A program made the translations under genes and the position numbers. From Nitrosococcus wardiae (lineage in GTDB: Bacteria; Pseudomonadota; Gammaproteobacteria; Nitrosococcales; Nitrosococcaceae), in contig NZ_CP038033.1 in assembly GCF_004421105.1 (NCBI RefSeq), positions 2,561,659 to 2,625,658 on the forward strand: 64,000 nucleotides of DNA, given 5' to 3'. The notes below the pieces were generated by a model. The model worked only from the letters and a program-made list of their open reading frames with translations. It made no database searches and was not told the DNA's origin. Of the stretch, positions 25,701-33,094 are shown in pieces (positions within the stretch are counted from its first letter, which is position 1; each line of letters opens with the position of its first letter).

Positions 25701-27589
25701 TGCCGCTACTGAGCCAAACCGAGCAGCAGCAGTTGGGACATTGGAATGATAGCGGTGTCGCGCGAGATCCGTTTGTGCCCATACCCATTAGGCAGAGCCG
25801 GCAGGCAATGCAAACCCCTGAGGCCGTTGCTTTGAGTTTTAATGGTCGGCAATTGAGCTATGGCGAACTGGAACGCCGGGTTAATCAACTGGCCCACCGG
25901 TTGCAGCGCGCCGGTATAGGCCCTGAGGTTCGGGTTGCTATCAGCCTGCACCGCTCCGTGGAACTGGTGGTGGGTATTCTGGCGATCACCCGGGCCGGGG
26001 GGGCCTATGTGCCCCTGGATCCCAGTTACCCTGAGGAACGCTTGCGCTACATTTTGGCGGCGGCGGAGCCGGCGCTGGTGTTGACGCAGAGCACCCTGGC
26101 TTTGACTGGGTTGGAGGATACCGGTTGCCCTTGCTGGTCTCTAGATGATCTGGATTGCGGTGATGAGCCTACCTACCCGCCGATGGTCGATTGGCATCCA
26201 GATCAGGCCTTCTATGTGATTTACACCTCCGGGTCCACGGGGCGTCCCAAGGGAGTGGTCAATACCCACGCCGCCCTGGAAAACCGCTTGCTGTGGATGC
26301 AGGAGCAATATCTGCTGGGCGGCGATGATTGTGTTTTGCAGAAAACGCCTTTCAGCTTTGACGTATCGGTCTGGGAGTTCTTCTGGCCCTTCATGGTAGG
26401 CGCCCGTTTGGCGGTGGCGCCGCCGGAGGCGCACCGTGATCCAGTCGCATTGCAGCGGGTGATTGAGTCTGAGCAGGTGACGACGTTGCACTTCGTGCCA
26501 TCCATGCTGCAGGCCTTTATCGCGGCCACCCATCTGGTGGGTTGCGCTTCCCTTAGAAAGGTGATTTGCAGCGGCGAAGCTCTAAGCATGGATCTGCAGC
26601 AGCAGGTATTACAGGCAAGGCCGAAATTACAGCTGCACAACCTCTATGGGCCTACAGAAGCTGCGATTGATGTCAGTTACTGGCAATGTCAAGCGGATAA
26701 CCGGCCTACGGTGCCCATTGGAATGCCCATCAGCAATATTCAATTGCACGTGCTGGATGCGCAGTTAAATCCGGTGCCCATAGGAATACCCGGTGAACTG
26801 TATCTAGCGGGTGTGGGGCTGGCCAGGGGGTATTTTGGCCGTGCCGATCTCACCGCCGAGCGGTTTCTGCCCAACCCCTTTGGCGCTCCCGGTAGCCGCA
26901 TGTATCGCACCGGCGACAAAGTCAAGCGGGGAGCAGATGGCGTGCTGGAGTACCTGGGGCGGTTGGATCACCAAGTCAAAATTCGTGGGCTGCGCATCGA
27001 ATTGGGTGAGATTGAAAGCCTGCTGCGCCAGCAACCGTTCGTGTCGGATGCCCTCGTGATTGCCCAGCCCCACAGCATTGGAGATCAACTGGTGGCCTAT
27101 GTCATTTTGGATGGAATGCCGGCAGAGGATTGGCGGGAACAGCTAAAAGCAGCCTTGTCAGCCCAGCTGCCGGATTACATGGTGCCGGCGCTCTTTATGT
27201 CCCTGGATGGGTTTCCCATTTCGCCAAATGGCAAGCTGGATCGTAAGGCATTGCCAGCACCGGAGTGGCAAAGTAAGGGGTATCGCGCACCGCAAACTCC
27301 ATTGCAGCAGCAGTTGGCCGAGTGCTGGCGATGTTTGTTAAAGCAGCCCCGCATTGGGTTGGATGACAACTTTTTCGCCCTCGGCGGACATTCTTTGCTG
27401 GCGGTTCGCGCCGTGGCACAAGTTCGTGAGCAACTGGACCTGGAGATTTCTCTACGGCAATTTTTCCAATGTGAGAGCCTGGAGGCACTGGCCAATCAGC
27501 TGGAATATAAATCCATGGCGGGTGAAGAGGAGGAACGGAACGAGTTGGATGCCATGGCTGCTCTGCTGAATGAATTGGGGGAACTATGA
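16763..27589 (+). CDS. Three-module nonribosomal peptide synthetase (C-A-T-E / C-A-T / C-A-T)
   Basis: Giant protein of 3608 residues. Module 1: C (about 15-440; motif HHIVFDAW, with Ala in place of the usual Gly), A (about 460-960), carrier with GGDS (Ser1011), E (about 1060-1490; HHLAVDG, EGHGR, RTVGWFTS). Module 2: C of the D-accepting type (about 1502-1930; HHLLMDG), A (about 1940-2430), carrier GGHS (Ser2493). Module 3: C (about 2546-2985; HHIITDG), A (about 2990-3510), carrier GGHS (Ser3544). Aligning specificity positions by eye, A3 reads DVWHISLIDK, the serine code. A1 and A2 are identical and read DGECTGGVTK, with Glu at the third position as expected for a basic, ornithine- or lysine-like side chain. 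GAGGAGG precedes the start. It ends in an acidic helical tail (possible docking) and overlaps the next synthetase by ATGA. Confidence 0.95.
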   Translation: MSQSLSLVATDNHHGGYPLSAAQRQLWFFAQLEPESCAYNLGGWLWLEGELDRAALTQALNELVERHEMLRACFRDHQGEPLQMIMPMAPFALGYEDLSTLSKPETVAKERGRELLLRPYDLNGGEVFRHRLYCLGSKRHMLVLGFHHIVFDAWSFGVFMGELMSCYESSTTHKPLKLPRLRQHYVDYSLGQQQWLQGEQAADQLAYWQTRLGQHHRLLNLPMQRLSGSVQRAEHYLMPVEGDLTKRLDKLSRQVGVSRFTVLLAVLQLLLARLSGQEEVRVGVPSANRSADTAKIVGFLVNNWVVAGRPLPSLSVSQWIQQVKSHLTEARQNGRLPFETLVEALAPERHPGLHPLFQVAFNYRQQGGQQSWSAGGLDARFEEMMAVETPFSLVLDVAPILDEGLTLRFIAGQGVFSDPFMEQLTEGYLRLLEQCAERPNATLATLDMLTASSRQQLLLWSVGSEAYARGVTLAELISAQAVRAPEAEALVSGEERVSYGELEARSARLGRWLRAQGVGAETVVGVLLERGVGMIASFLGILKAGGAFLPLDPDYPEERLGYMLRDSGVELLLSESGLAGRLPAVAGLRVVALDRLDYGAEEAGELAVPVHPQQLAYVIYTSGSTGQPKGVGVTHGGLSMHVQSIGERYGMGPEDVELHFASISFDGAVERWAVPLAFGSRLVIREQGLWSAERTCQVLEEEGVSIACFPPSYVGPLLDWIEHRRPPLKVRSWTLGGEAFTRELYERLQRVLKPRRILNGYGPTETVVTPLLWEADRGTPMSSAYAPIGTAVGARRLYVLDGDLNRVPPGVSGELYIGGEVGLARGYWGRAGQTAERFLPDRWGVPGERMYRTGDWVRWRADGVVEYLGRVDGQVKLRGFRIELGEIETRLLALAPVREAVVVMRPGPGGERLVGYVAAPAEVEGERLRAALAAQLPEYMVPSQVVRLEALPLTPAGKVDREGLPEPQWSAEGYEPPRTEAERMLAQVWGQLLGVERVGRQDRFFELGGDSIIALQVVSRARQAGWSLRPRDLFEQPTLTALAAVAETTTTTMIEQAPLMGEVEMTPIQARFLEREGAAICNQYFWFQLDAPSNPEDLQAALQALCAHHDVLRSRFYRHKGQWHQIFQAPEKIKSELLWVREAQTKTEIQRFAASAQQSLDIESGELLRALYISSPGQPDRLLLCIHHLAVDGVSWRILLEDLLLAYRQSAAGQPIHLPAKTHSLRDWTGALAAWAQDEAQAQQAFWQAMTADVPPLWDMNQQPTEAQTLRLVIPAEMTRRAMQVAQTHLRSNLDDLLVMTLARVLAQHSGQSAVRIYREGHGRDLSFSGLDLSRTVGWFTSLYPLLLRVPTAREEALKGLKEQLHAVHNQGLAFGALSHWSDWAPANHRIEVLFNYLGQLQWDGQGTLSFLSAGLWRSPGSRRDAPLVINAHQQEGELIMALEFSPLHFEPSLQQALMAAFEVELKALIDCCEQHGPWLTPSDVPLSGLDQEALDQLSNLELENVLPLSPLQQGLLFHSELSQQTDTYVNQLSLPLSGLDSARLEQAWQRLVQRHSVLRSALLAGEGKLDQPLLGVWQSIALPWSQQDLRGEEDAAQAMERVRTERRQQGFNLYRPPLWHVDLLQTGDEDYHCVLTLHHLLMDGWSTAILLQELLQLYHGQTLLPEPPPFSAFLQWLADRDQMRARAFWQDYLSAITSPTWLASSMGQISEAKDFRRHSVIFDSKLQQHLQDQARQQGVTLSTLMQGAWALILSRYTGQQQVVFGNTVAGRPPELPGSERMLGLFINTLPVAVKIPAAEPCGRWLLALQQAGLDAREHGHLPLFEIQQAAGCAGEGLFDTLMVFENYPLDDNLLNSKADGLTIGAPDSYEFTHYPLTLAVLPGTELQVVFAYNAAVLPPRVIAPLADAFKQVLMALATQPEAPLASIASITPEQSHRLLLWSVGSEAYARGVTLAELISAQAVRAPEAEALVSGEERVSYGELEARSARLGRWLRAQGVGAETVVGVLLERGVGMIASFLGILKAGGAFLPLDPDYPEERLGYMLRDSGVELLLSESGLAGRLPAVAGLRVVALDRLDYGAEEAGELAVPVHPQQLAYVIYTSGSTGQPKGVGVTHGGLSMHVQSIGERYGMGPEDVELHFASISFDGAVERWAVPLAFGSRLVIREQGLWSAERTCQVLEEEGVSIACFPPSYVGPLLDWIEHRRPPLKVRSWTLGGEAFTRELYERLQRVLKPRRILNGYGPTETVVTPLLWEADRGTPMSSAYAPIGTAVGARRLYVLDGDLNRVPPGVSGELYIGGEVGLARGYWGRAGQTAERFLPDRWGVPGERMYRTGDWVRWRADGVVEYLGRVDGQVKLRGFRIELGEIETRLLALAPVREAVVVMRPGPGGERLVGYVAAPAEVEGERLRAALAAQLPEYMVPSQVVRLEALPLTPAGKVDREGLPEPQWSAEGYEPPRTEAERMLAQVWGQLLGVERVGRQDRFFELGGHSLLAMQAVSLLRRDYQKQLPLQVLFDSPRLADCAARLIDAVDEDEIIVAAPRDQDLPTSSAQRRLWFVQQLNPESGAYHLPLGLRLQGTLDLTALQAALNHLVEQHEILRTRFVEHNGEPRQRILPEAPLKLDYIDLREQSQPQDRAAELFQEWLRQPFDLARDPLLRLGVVRLDEHCYQLLLVQHHIITDGRSTAHFLESLINVYGAIMAGELLLEAPPRLQYADYAIWQQRWLQGKKAQQQLDYWRQALGTDTEPLELPTDYPRSRTTPPQGARYHFRLSTVQAQGLRQLARAHETTLFTPLLSLWLLLLSRYSGRRDIRVGIPVAGRIRPETETMLGCFINTVVLGVQIDPNSSFAALMEQVKQRSAEAQSHQELPFEALVEALGVGHSLEYHPLFQVAFNHQQMITEALAEWPQGSITPFDPGAAGVQFDLAMDTELQGDGSIHGYLSYASQLFHKATIERLWGHYSNLLDAVLNNGSGPVANLPLLSQTEQQQLGHWNDSGVARDPFVPIPIRQSRQAMQTPEAVALSFNGRQLSYGELERRVNQLAHRLQRAGIGPEVRVAISLHRSVELVVGILAITRAGGAYVPLDPSYPEERLRYILAAAEPALVLTQSTLALTGLEDTGCPCWSLDDLDCGDEPTYPPMVDWHPDQAFYVIYTSGSTGRPKGVVNTHAALENRLLWMQEQYLLGGDDCVLQKTPFSFDVSVWEFFWPFMVGARLAVAPPEAHRDPVALQRVIESEQVTTLHFVPSMLQAFIAATHLVGCASLRKVICSGEALSMDLQQQVLQARPKLQLHNLYGPTEAAIDVSYWQCQADNRPTVPIGMPISNIQLHVLDAQLNPVPIGIPGELYLAGVGLARGYFGRADLTAERFLPNPFGAPGSRMYRTGDKVKRGADGVLEYLGRLDHQVKIRGLRIELGEIESLLRQQPFVSDALVIAQPHSIGDQLVAYVILDGMPAEDWREQLKAALSAQLPDYMVPALFMSLDGFPISPNGKLDRKALPAPEWQSKGYRAPQTPLQQQLAECWRCLLKQPRIGLDDNFFALGGHSLLAVRAVAQVREQLDLEISLRQFFQCESLEALANQLEYKSMAGEEEERNELDAMAALLNELGEL
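18137..19899 (+). repeat. Adenylation/carrier repeat, copy 1
   Basis: Positions 18137-19789 recur at 22583-24235 (shift 4446), and 18148-19899 recur at 29067-30818 (shift 10919). I found only one differing base inside the second match (18226 A versus G at 29145) in the parts compared, and the translations are identical. The block covers nearly all of the A domain and the start of the carrier domain. Copies 1 and 3 share the GGDS carrier used before an E domain, so their match continues about 110 bases further than the match with copy 2. Confidence 0.95.
20291..20374 (+). repeat. 84-bp exact match shared by the two epimerization domains
   Basis: The segment encoding the E-domain active-site motif (around HHLAVDGVSW) is identical at the DNA level to 31216-31299 (shift 10925), while flanking E-domain sequence has diverged. 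This is a short conversion tract, separate from the A-domain repeat because the shift differs by 6 bases. Confidence 0.85.
22556..24235 (+). repeat. Adenylation/carrier repeat, copy 2
   Basis: This is the copy in module 2. It shares 22556-22576 with the sequence before copy 3 (29029 onward) but not with copy 1, so its left border lies in the C-A linker. It ends at 24235, within the run of G that encodes the two glycines of the carrier motif. From there it continues as GGHS instead of GGDS. Confidence 0.95.
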
Positions 27590-30500
27590 GTTTGGATAAG
27601 CAGGCGCTGGCCCAGCGTTTTCTAGCCTTAGGTGACGCTGAGCAAGAGCGTTTTTTAGCTGTGCTGCGGGAAAAAAGTCTCCGTTTCGATCGCTTGCCTA
27701 TCGTCAAAGGAAAAAGAGGCAATCGGGCACCGTTGGCGCCGGCCCAGCGCCGATTATGGTTGGTGCACCAGATGGAGCCTGACAACAGCGCCTATCACAT
27801 GGTAGGCGCATTTGAACTTAGCGGGGTGGTACAGAGTGAAGCACTGCGCGGTGCACTGACGGATATTCAACGCCGTCATGAAGTGCTGCGTACCCGTTTT
27901 GTTGAGATTGACGGTGAGCTCTGGCAGGTGATTGACCAGCATCCGCCCCTGGCGCTTACCGAACAGGACATGACTGACGCAGACAGCAGTACCATTCAGC
28001 ATCTGGCGGATGATCATGCCCGGGCTGGGTTTGACCTGAGCCGTGGGCCCCTACTGCGAATTCAACTACTCCGGTTGACACCGCAGCGTTGGCGTCTGCA
28101 GGTGGTGATGCACCATATTATTGCCGATGGCTGGTCTATTGGTATCTTTTTCAAGGAATTGGAACAGGCTTGGCGGAACCGCCAAGCCGGCAACACCGAA
28201 GGGTTGCCAGCGCTGGCAGTGCAGTATGCGGATTATGCCATCTGGCAGCGGGCCTGGTTGAATGCCGGTGAGCGGGAACGCCAACTGACCTATTGGCATG
28301 ATCAGTTGGAGCCGGGACAACCGCCCTTGTTGCTGCCCTATGACACGCCGGTGGCTGACAGTGATCTCCGTCAGGCTTCCGCGGAGCAGTTAAGCTTGCC
28401 GGTGTCATTGGTCACAGCATTGCGCATGTTGGCGCGGGAGTGCGATGCTACCTTGTTTACCGTATTGCTGGCTGCCTGGCAGTGGGCGCTGGCGGTACAA
28501 AGCGGACGTCGTGATATTCCGGTGGGCGTGCCTGTAGCCAACCGGAACCGGCCCGAAATTGCGCCCCTGATCGGTTTTTTTGTCAATACCTTGGTGTTGC
28601 GTGGCCAGCCGGACCCGGCTGCATCCGTGCGCGACTGGGTGAGGCAACTGCACGCCCGGGTGCTGGATGCTCAGGATCACCAAGCGCTGCCTTTTGATCA
28701 GCTGGTGGAGGCTATTGCTCCCCGGCGGAAACCGGGAGAAACCCCGTTGTTTCAGGTTTTGTTCAATTACCAGCAGCGAGATGCCCAGGCCTTTGAAGTA
28801 TTGCCGGGCGTGACTCTGCGGCCCTTATCCCAAGGTGTGCCTCATGCCCTTTTTGATCTGGCGCTGGATGCGGACGAGCAGGCCGATGGTCAGGTAAGTC
28901 TTACCCTGACCTACGCCGCGGACCGCTTCAAAGTGGATACCATCTCGCGTTTGCTAAGTATGCTTAAACAAGCCTTGATGGGCTTCACTCAAGAGGCACC
29001 GCGACCTCTCGGTAGCCTAGAATTGCTGACCCCGGAGCAAAGCCATCGTCTTCTGTTGTGGTCTGGGGGGAGTGAGGCATATGCGCGTGGGGTGACGTTA
29101 GCGGAATTAATTTCGGCGCAAGCGGTGCGGGCTCCGGAGGCGGAGGCGTTGGTCAGTGGAGAGGAGCGGGTCAGCTACGGCGAGCTGGAGGCGAGGAGCG
29201 CGCGGCTGGGGCGCTGGTTGCGTGCGCAAGGAGTGGGCGCGGAGACGGTAGTGGGGGTGCTGTTAGAGCGTGGTGTGGGGATGATCGCCAGCTTTTTAGG
29301 GATACTCAAAGCGGGGGGAGCGTTTTTACCGCTGGACCCGGACTATCCCGAAGAGCGGCTGGGGTACATGCTCCGAGACAGCGGAGTGGAATTGCTGCTG
29401 AGCGAGAGCGGCCTGGCGGGTCGGCTGCCGGCGGTGGCCGGGCTGCGGGTGGTAGCGTTGGACCGGCTGGACTACGGGGCAGAGGAAGCTGGGGAGTTAG
29501 CCGTTCCCGTGCATCCGCAGCAACTGGCCTATGTGATTTACACCTCCGGGTCCACGGGACAGCCCAAAGGGGTGGGGGTCACCCACGGGGGGCTGAGCAT
29601 GCACGTGCAAAGCATTGGGGAGCGCTACGGCATGGGTCCGGAAGATGTGGAGTTGCACTTTGCCTCCATCAGTTTTGACGGAGCGGTGGAGCGTTGGGCG
29701 GTGCCGCTGGCCTTTGGCAGCCGGCTGGTGATACGGGAGCAAGGGTTATGGAGTGCGGAGCGGACCTGCCAGGTATTAGAAGAAGAAGGGGTGAGCATTG
29801 CCTGTTTTCCCCCGAGCTACGTGGGGCCCTTACTGGATTGGATTGAGCACCGCCGCCCGCCGCTCAAGGTGCGCTCCTGGACGTTGGGGGGAGAGGCGTT
29901 TACGCGGGAGCTCTATGAGCGGCTGCAGCGGGTGCTCAAGCCGCGGCGGATACTCAACGGCTACGGGCCGACGGAGACAGTGGTCACGCCGCTGCTGTGG
30001 GAAGCCGATAGGGGCACGCCGATGAGCAGCGCCTATGCGCCCATTGGCACGGCGGTTGGTGCGCGGCGGCTATACGTGCTGGACGGAGACTTAAACCGGG
30101 TGCCGCCGGGGGTCAGTGGCGAGCTTTACATTGGCGGTGAAGTGGGTTTAGCGCGGGGGTATTGGGGTCGAGCGGGGCAGACGGCGGAGCGGTTTTTACC
30201 GGACCGGTGGGGGGTGCCGGGAGAGCGGATGTACCGCACGGGGGACTGGGTGCGGTGGCGAGCAGACGGGGTGGTGGAGTATTTAGGCCGGGTGGACGGC
30301 CAAGTCAAGCTCCGTGGTTTTCGCATAGAGCTGGGAGAGATTGAGACGCGGCTATTGGCCTTAGCGCCGGTGCGGGAAGCGGTGGTGGTGATGCGCCCGG
30401 GGCCGGGAGGCGAGCGGTTGGTGGGGTATGTGGCGGCGCCGGCGGAAGTTGAGGGAGAGCGGTTACGGGCGGCGTTAGCGGCGCAGTTGCCCGAGTATAT

Positions 30501-32967
30501 GGTGCCGAGCCAGGTGGTGAGATTAGAGGCGTTGCCGCTGACCCCGGCGGGGAAGGTGGACCGGGAGGGGTTGCCGGAGCCGCAGTGGTCAGCCGAGGGC
30601 TATGAGCCGCCGCGGACCGAGGCTGAGAGGATGTTGGCCCAGGTGTGGGGGCAGTTGCTGGGGGTGGAGCGGGTCGGACGCCAGGACCGCTTCTTTGAAC
30701 TGGGGGGGGATTCCATTATTGCCTTGCAGGTGGTCAGCCGGGCCCGTCAGGCGGGTTGGTCGCTTCGTCCCCGGGACTTGTTCGAGCAGCCCACCCTAAC
30801 TGCCCTGGCCGCCGTGGCGCAGCCGGCTAAGGCCAGTGATGCGGTCCAGGAGACTCTGGTTGGTCCGCTACCTTTGATGCCGATTCAATCCCATTTCTTT
30901 GAGCTGCAGCCACCTGTTCCCTCACATTGGAATCAACATGTGTGGTTAGGGCTGAAGGTGTCCCTAGACATGACGGCATTATCGGCGGCATTGCAAGCCT
31001 TGAGGCGGCATCATGATGCCTTGCGTTTGCATTTTCGACAGCAAGGAGGGCAATGGCAACAGTCATTTGTCGACCCGGCGAAGCTGAACAGCGAGCTCCT
31101 GTGGGTGCGAGCAGCTGAGGGCGAGGAGGAGGTGGAGCGGTGGTGTAACGAAGCCCAGCGCAGCCTCGATATTGAAACTGGAGAACTGCTGCGCGCTTTG
31201 TATGTCAGTAGCCCTGGTCAGCCGGATCGGCTGCTGTTGTGTATTCACCATCTGGCTGTGGATGGAGTCTCCTGGCGTATTTTGCTGGAGGATTTGTTGC
31301 GTGCTTATCAGCAGTACTTGGCTGGGGAGCCCATTGAGCTGCCTGCCAAGACCCATAGCCTGCGCGATTGGTCCCAAGCTCTGTCAGCCTGGGCTAAGAC
31401 TGCACAGGTCGAGTCTCGTTTGCCATTCTGGCAACAGCAATTCACAGCAACAATAAGCTGCCGGACGCCCTTCGCAAAATGTGGTCACTGGACGATGATG
31501 TTGAGCAGGGCCGAGACCCAAACGCTACTTTATCAGGCACCGGCGCAGCTTGATGTAAATGTCCCTGCTTTGCTAGTAACAGCGCTGGTGCAGGTATTGG
31601 CCGATGAGCGGCAGCCGCGAATTGCTGTAAATCTGGAAGGGCATGGGCGTACAGATGATATGGCTCCCTCTCTGGACGTCAGCCGCACTGTGGGCTGGTT
31701 TACCAGCTTTTATCCGGTAGCGCTGGAGTGGCAGTCCGATCTCCAGCGTTGTCTGGCCGGGGTGGCGGAACAGTTGCGCCGTGCTGATCAGGATGGCGGG
31801 ATCAGCTATGGGGCATTGCGTTATCAGGGTCATGAAAGCAGCCGTAGACAACTGGCAGGGGCAGCCGCTGCTCCCGTTACCTTTAATTATTTGGGGCAGT
31901 ACCGTTCCGATGGGCTGGAGCACTGGTTTTCGCCATTGCCTGGCGGCGGTGATCCGCAGGCGCCGGAGAATCCCATGGCGGCACCCCTATCAGTCAATGC
32001 TCAAGTAGTGGCAGGGCAGTTAAGTCTGGACTGGCTGTATAGCCAGGATCATTATGATTCTTTGCAGATCGAGCAACTGGCCCAGCGCTATAAGCAAGTG
32101 CTACTTACCCTGTTGGGAACGCCGGTAAGTAACGCGCCCGCCACGGCTGATCCCCGCTTGCTGGTTCCCTTGGCTGAGGCTTCATTGGAGCAACCGCCAG
32201 TGTTTTGTATTCACCCGGTGACCGGTCGCGTCAATGGCTATCAGTCCCTAGCCATGGGCCTGCAGGGGCATCGAACTCTGATTGGACTGCAATCCCGTAG
32301 TTTTGTGGATACCCTTTGGTTTGACCATAGTCTCAGCCAGATGGCGGACCGCTATGTGGCAACCTTGCGCTACCGGCAACCGGCAGGACCTTACTACTTG
32401 CTGGGCTGGTCATTGGGAGGTGCCTTGGCCATGGAAATAGCCTGCCGGCTTGAACAAGCCGGCGAGGACATCGCTTTTCTGGGCTTGTTAGATAGTTATG
32501 TGCCGGGGTTCGAAATTCCTGAGGATCAGTGGACTTCTCCCCAGGCCCAGCAAAAGTTGGCAGACCATCTACGAATATTGTTACCGAGTGTGGCTGAGGA
32601 GAGCTTACAGCATTGCTTGGCTCAGTTCAGCGAGTCGCAACCACAGCAATGGCCGGAGATCTTCTCGGCTTGGTTATCCACTCAGGGGGTTGATGCTGTG
32701 AGCGCGGAAAATGCCCAGCAACTCCTGTTTTCATGGGCTCTGGAACAGCATTACCGCCGGCTTTGTGACAGTTATATCTTGCCCTCGGTGAGTGCAAAGG
32801 CACACGCCTGGTGGGCGGCTAAGCCGGAAGGTCGAGGCCAGCAGCTTCAGCACGCCTTGCAGGAAAAGGTTCAATTGACCTTCAGTCGTATCGTTGCCGC
32901 AGATCATCTCAGCATTGTCCGGGATGCTGAATGCCTATCAGATCTGCACCGATTACTCCGCATCTAA
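27586..32967 (+). CDS. Terminal nonribosomal peptide synthetase module (C-A-T-E-TE)
   Basis: Protein of 1793 residues. A short helical N-terminus (1-40, possible docking segment) precedes C (about 45-470; HHIIADG), A (about 485-985; same code as A1 and A2), carrier GGDS (Ser1043), E (about 1090-1510; HHLAVDG, EGHGR, RTVGWFTS) and a type I thioesterase (about 1535-1785). The thioesterase has GWSLGG with nucleophile Ser1609, Asp1636 in LLDSY and His1774 in ADHLSIV. It adds the fourth residue to the peptidyl chain of the preceding synthetase, inverts it to D and releases the product. An E domain directly before TE is uncommon. Its ATG overlaps the stop of the first synthetase gene (ATGA), so translation is probably coupled. 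Confidence 0.95.
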   Translation: MSLDKQALAQRFLALGDAEQERFLAVLREKSLRFDRLPIVKGKRGNRAPLAPAQRRLWLVHQMEPDNSAYHMVGAFELSGVVQSEALRGALTDIQRRHEVLRTRFVEIDGELWQVIDQHPPLALTEQDMTDADSSTIQHLADDHARAGFDLSRGPLLRIQLLRLTPQRWRLQVVMHHIIADGWSIGIFFKELEQAWRNRQAGNTEGLPALAVQYADYAIWQRAWLNAGERERQLTYWHDQLEPGQPPLLLPYDTPVADSDLRQASAEQLSLPVSLVTALRMLARECDATLFTVLLAAWQWALAVQSGRRDIPVGVPVANRNRPEIAPLIGFFVNTLVLRGQPDPAASVRDWVRQLHARVLDAQDHQALPFDQLVEAIAPRRKPGETPLFQVLFNYQQRDAQAFEVLPGVTLRPLSQGVPHALFDLALDADEQADGQVSLTLTYAADRFKVDTISRLLSMLKQALMGFTQEAPRPLGSLELLTPEQSHRLLLWSGGSEAYARGVTLAELISAQAVRAPEAEALVSGEERVSYGELEARSARLGRWLRAQGVGAETVVGVLLERGVGMIASFLGILKAGGAFLPLDPDYPEERLGYMLRDSGVELLLSESGLAGRLPAVAGLRVVALDRLDYGAEEAGELAVPVHPQQLAYVIYTSGSTGQPKGVGVTHGGLSMHVQSIGERYGMGPEDVELHFASISFDGAVERWAVPLAFGSRLVIREQGLWSAERTCQVLEEEGVSIACFPPSYVGPLLDWIEHRRPPLKVRSWTLGGEAFTRELYERLQRVLKPRRILNGYGPTETVVTPLLWEADRGTPMSSAYAPIGTAVGARRLYVLDGDLNRVPPGVSGELYIGGEVGLARGYWGRAGQTAERFLPDRWGVPGERMYRTGDWVRWRADGVVEYLGRVDGQVKLRGFRIELGEIETRLLALAPVREAVVVMRPGPGGERLVGYVAAPAEVEGERLRAALAAQLPEYMVPSQVVRLEALPLTPAGKVDREGLPEPQWSAEGYEPPRTEAERMLAQVWGQLLGVERVGRQDRFFELGGDSIIALQVVSRARQAGWSLRPRDLFEQPTLTALAAVAQPAKASDAVQETLVGPLPLMPIQSHFFELQPPVPSHWNQHVWLGLKVSLDMTALSAALQALRRHHDALRLHFRQQGGQWQQSFVDPAKLNSELLWVRAAEGEEEVERWCNEAQRSLDIETGELLRALYVSSPGQPDRLLLCIHHLAVDGVSWRILLEDLLRAYQQYLAGEPIELPAKTHSLRDWSQALSAWAKTAQVESRLPFWQQQFTATISCRTPFAKCGHWTMMLSRAETQTLLYQAPAQLDVNVPALLVTALVQVLADERQPRIAVNLEGHGRTDDMAPSLDVSRTVGWFTSFYPVALEWQSDLQRCLAGVAEQLRRADQDGGISYGALRYQGHESSRRQLAGAAAAPVTFNYLGQYRSDGLEHWFSPLPGGGDPQAPENPMAAPLSVNAQVVAGQLSLDWLYSQDHYDSLQIEQLAQRYKQVLLTLLGTPVSNAPATADPRLLVPLAEASLEQPPVFCIHPVTGRVNGYQSLAMGLQGHRTLIGLQSRSFVDTLWFDHSLSQMADRYVATLRYRQPAGPYYLLGWSLGGALAMEIACRLEQAGEDIAFLGLLDSYVPGFEIPEDQWTSPQAQQKLADHLRILLPSVAEESLQHCLAQFSESQPQQWPEIFSAWLSTQGVDAVSAENAQQLLFSWALEQHYRRLCDSYILPSVSAKAHAWWAAKPEGRGQQLQHALQEKVQLTFSRIVAADHLSIVRDAECLSDLHRLLRI
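29029..30818 (+). repeat. Adenylation/carrier repeat, copy 3
   Basis: This copy lies in the terminal module. It matches copy 2 from 29029 apart from isolated differences (for example 29066 G) and copy 1 from 29067 to 30818. Its right border with copy 1 falls at the end of the carrier domain, just after GCCGTGGC. Confidence 0.95.
31216..31299 (+). repeat. Second copy of the 84-bp E-domain match
   Basis: Exact partner of 20291-20374, covering the HHLAVDG active-site region of the epimerization domain in the terminal module. Confidence 0.85.
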
Positions 32968-33021
32968 AATCAATAAAACTTAGTGGGAAATTTATACATG
33001 CAACTTAAGTTAAATTATTAG

Positions 33022-33040
33022 TTTAATGATTATCATTTTT
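33022..33040 (+). promoter_or_regulatory. Fur-like box before the acyltransferase gene
   Basis: Fourteen of 19 bases match the Fur consensus, with an AATGATTATCATT palindromic core at 33025-33037. It lies in the 127-base gap between the last synthetase and the acyltransferase, and probably controls the tailoring operon downstream. Confidence 0.65.
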
Positions 33041-33094
33041 TTTTATATTAATTTTTGAGAAGTTCTCATATTTTGCCCAGGGTGACCTTACGTT

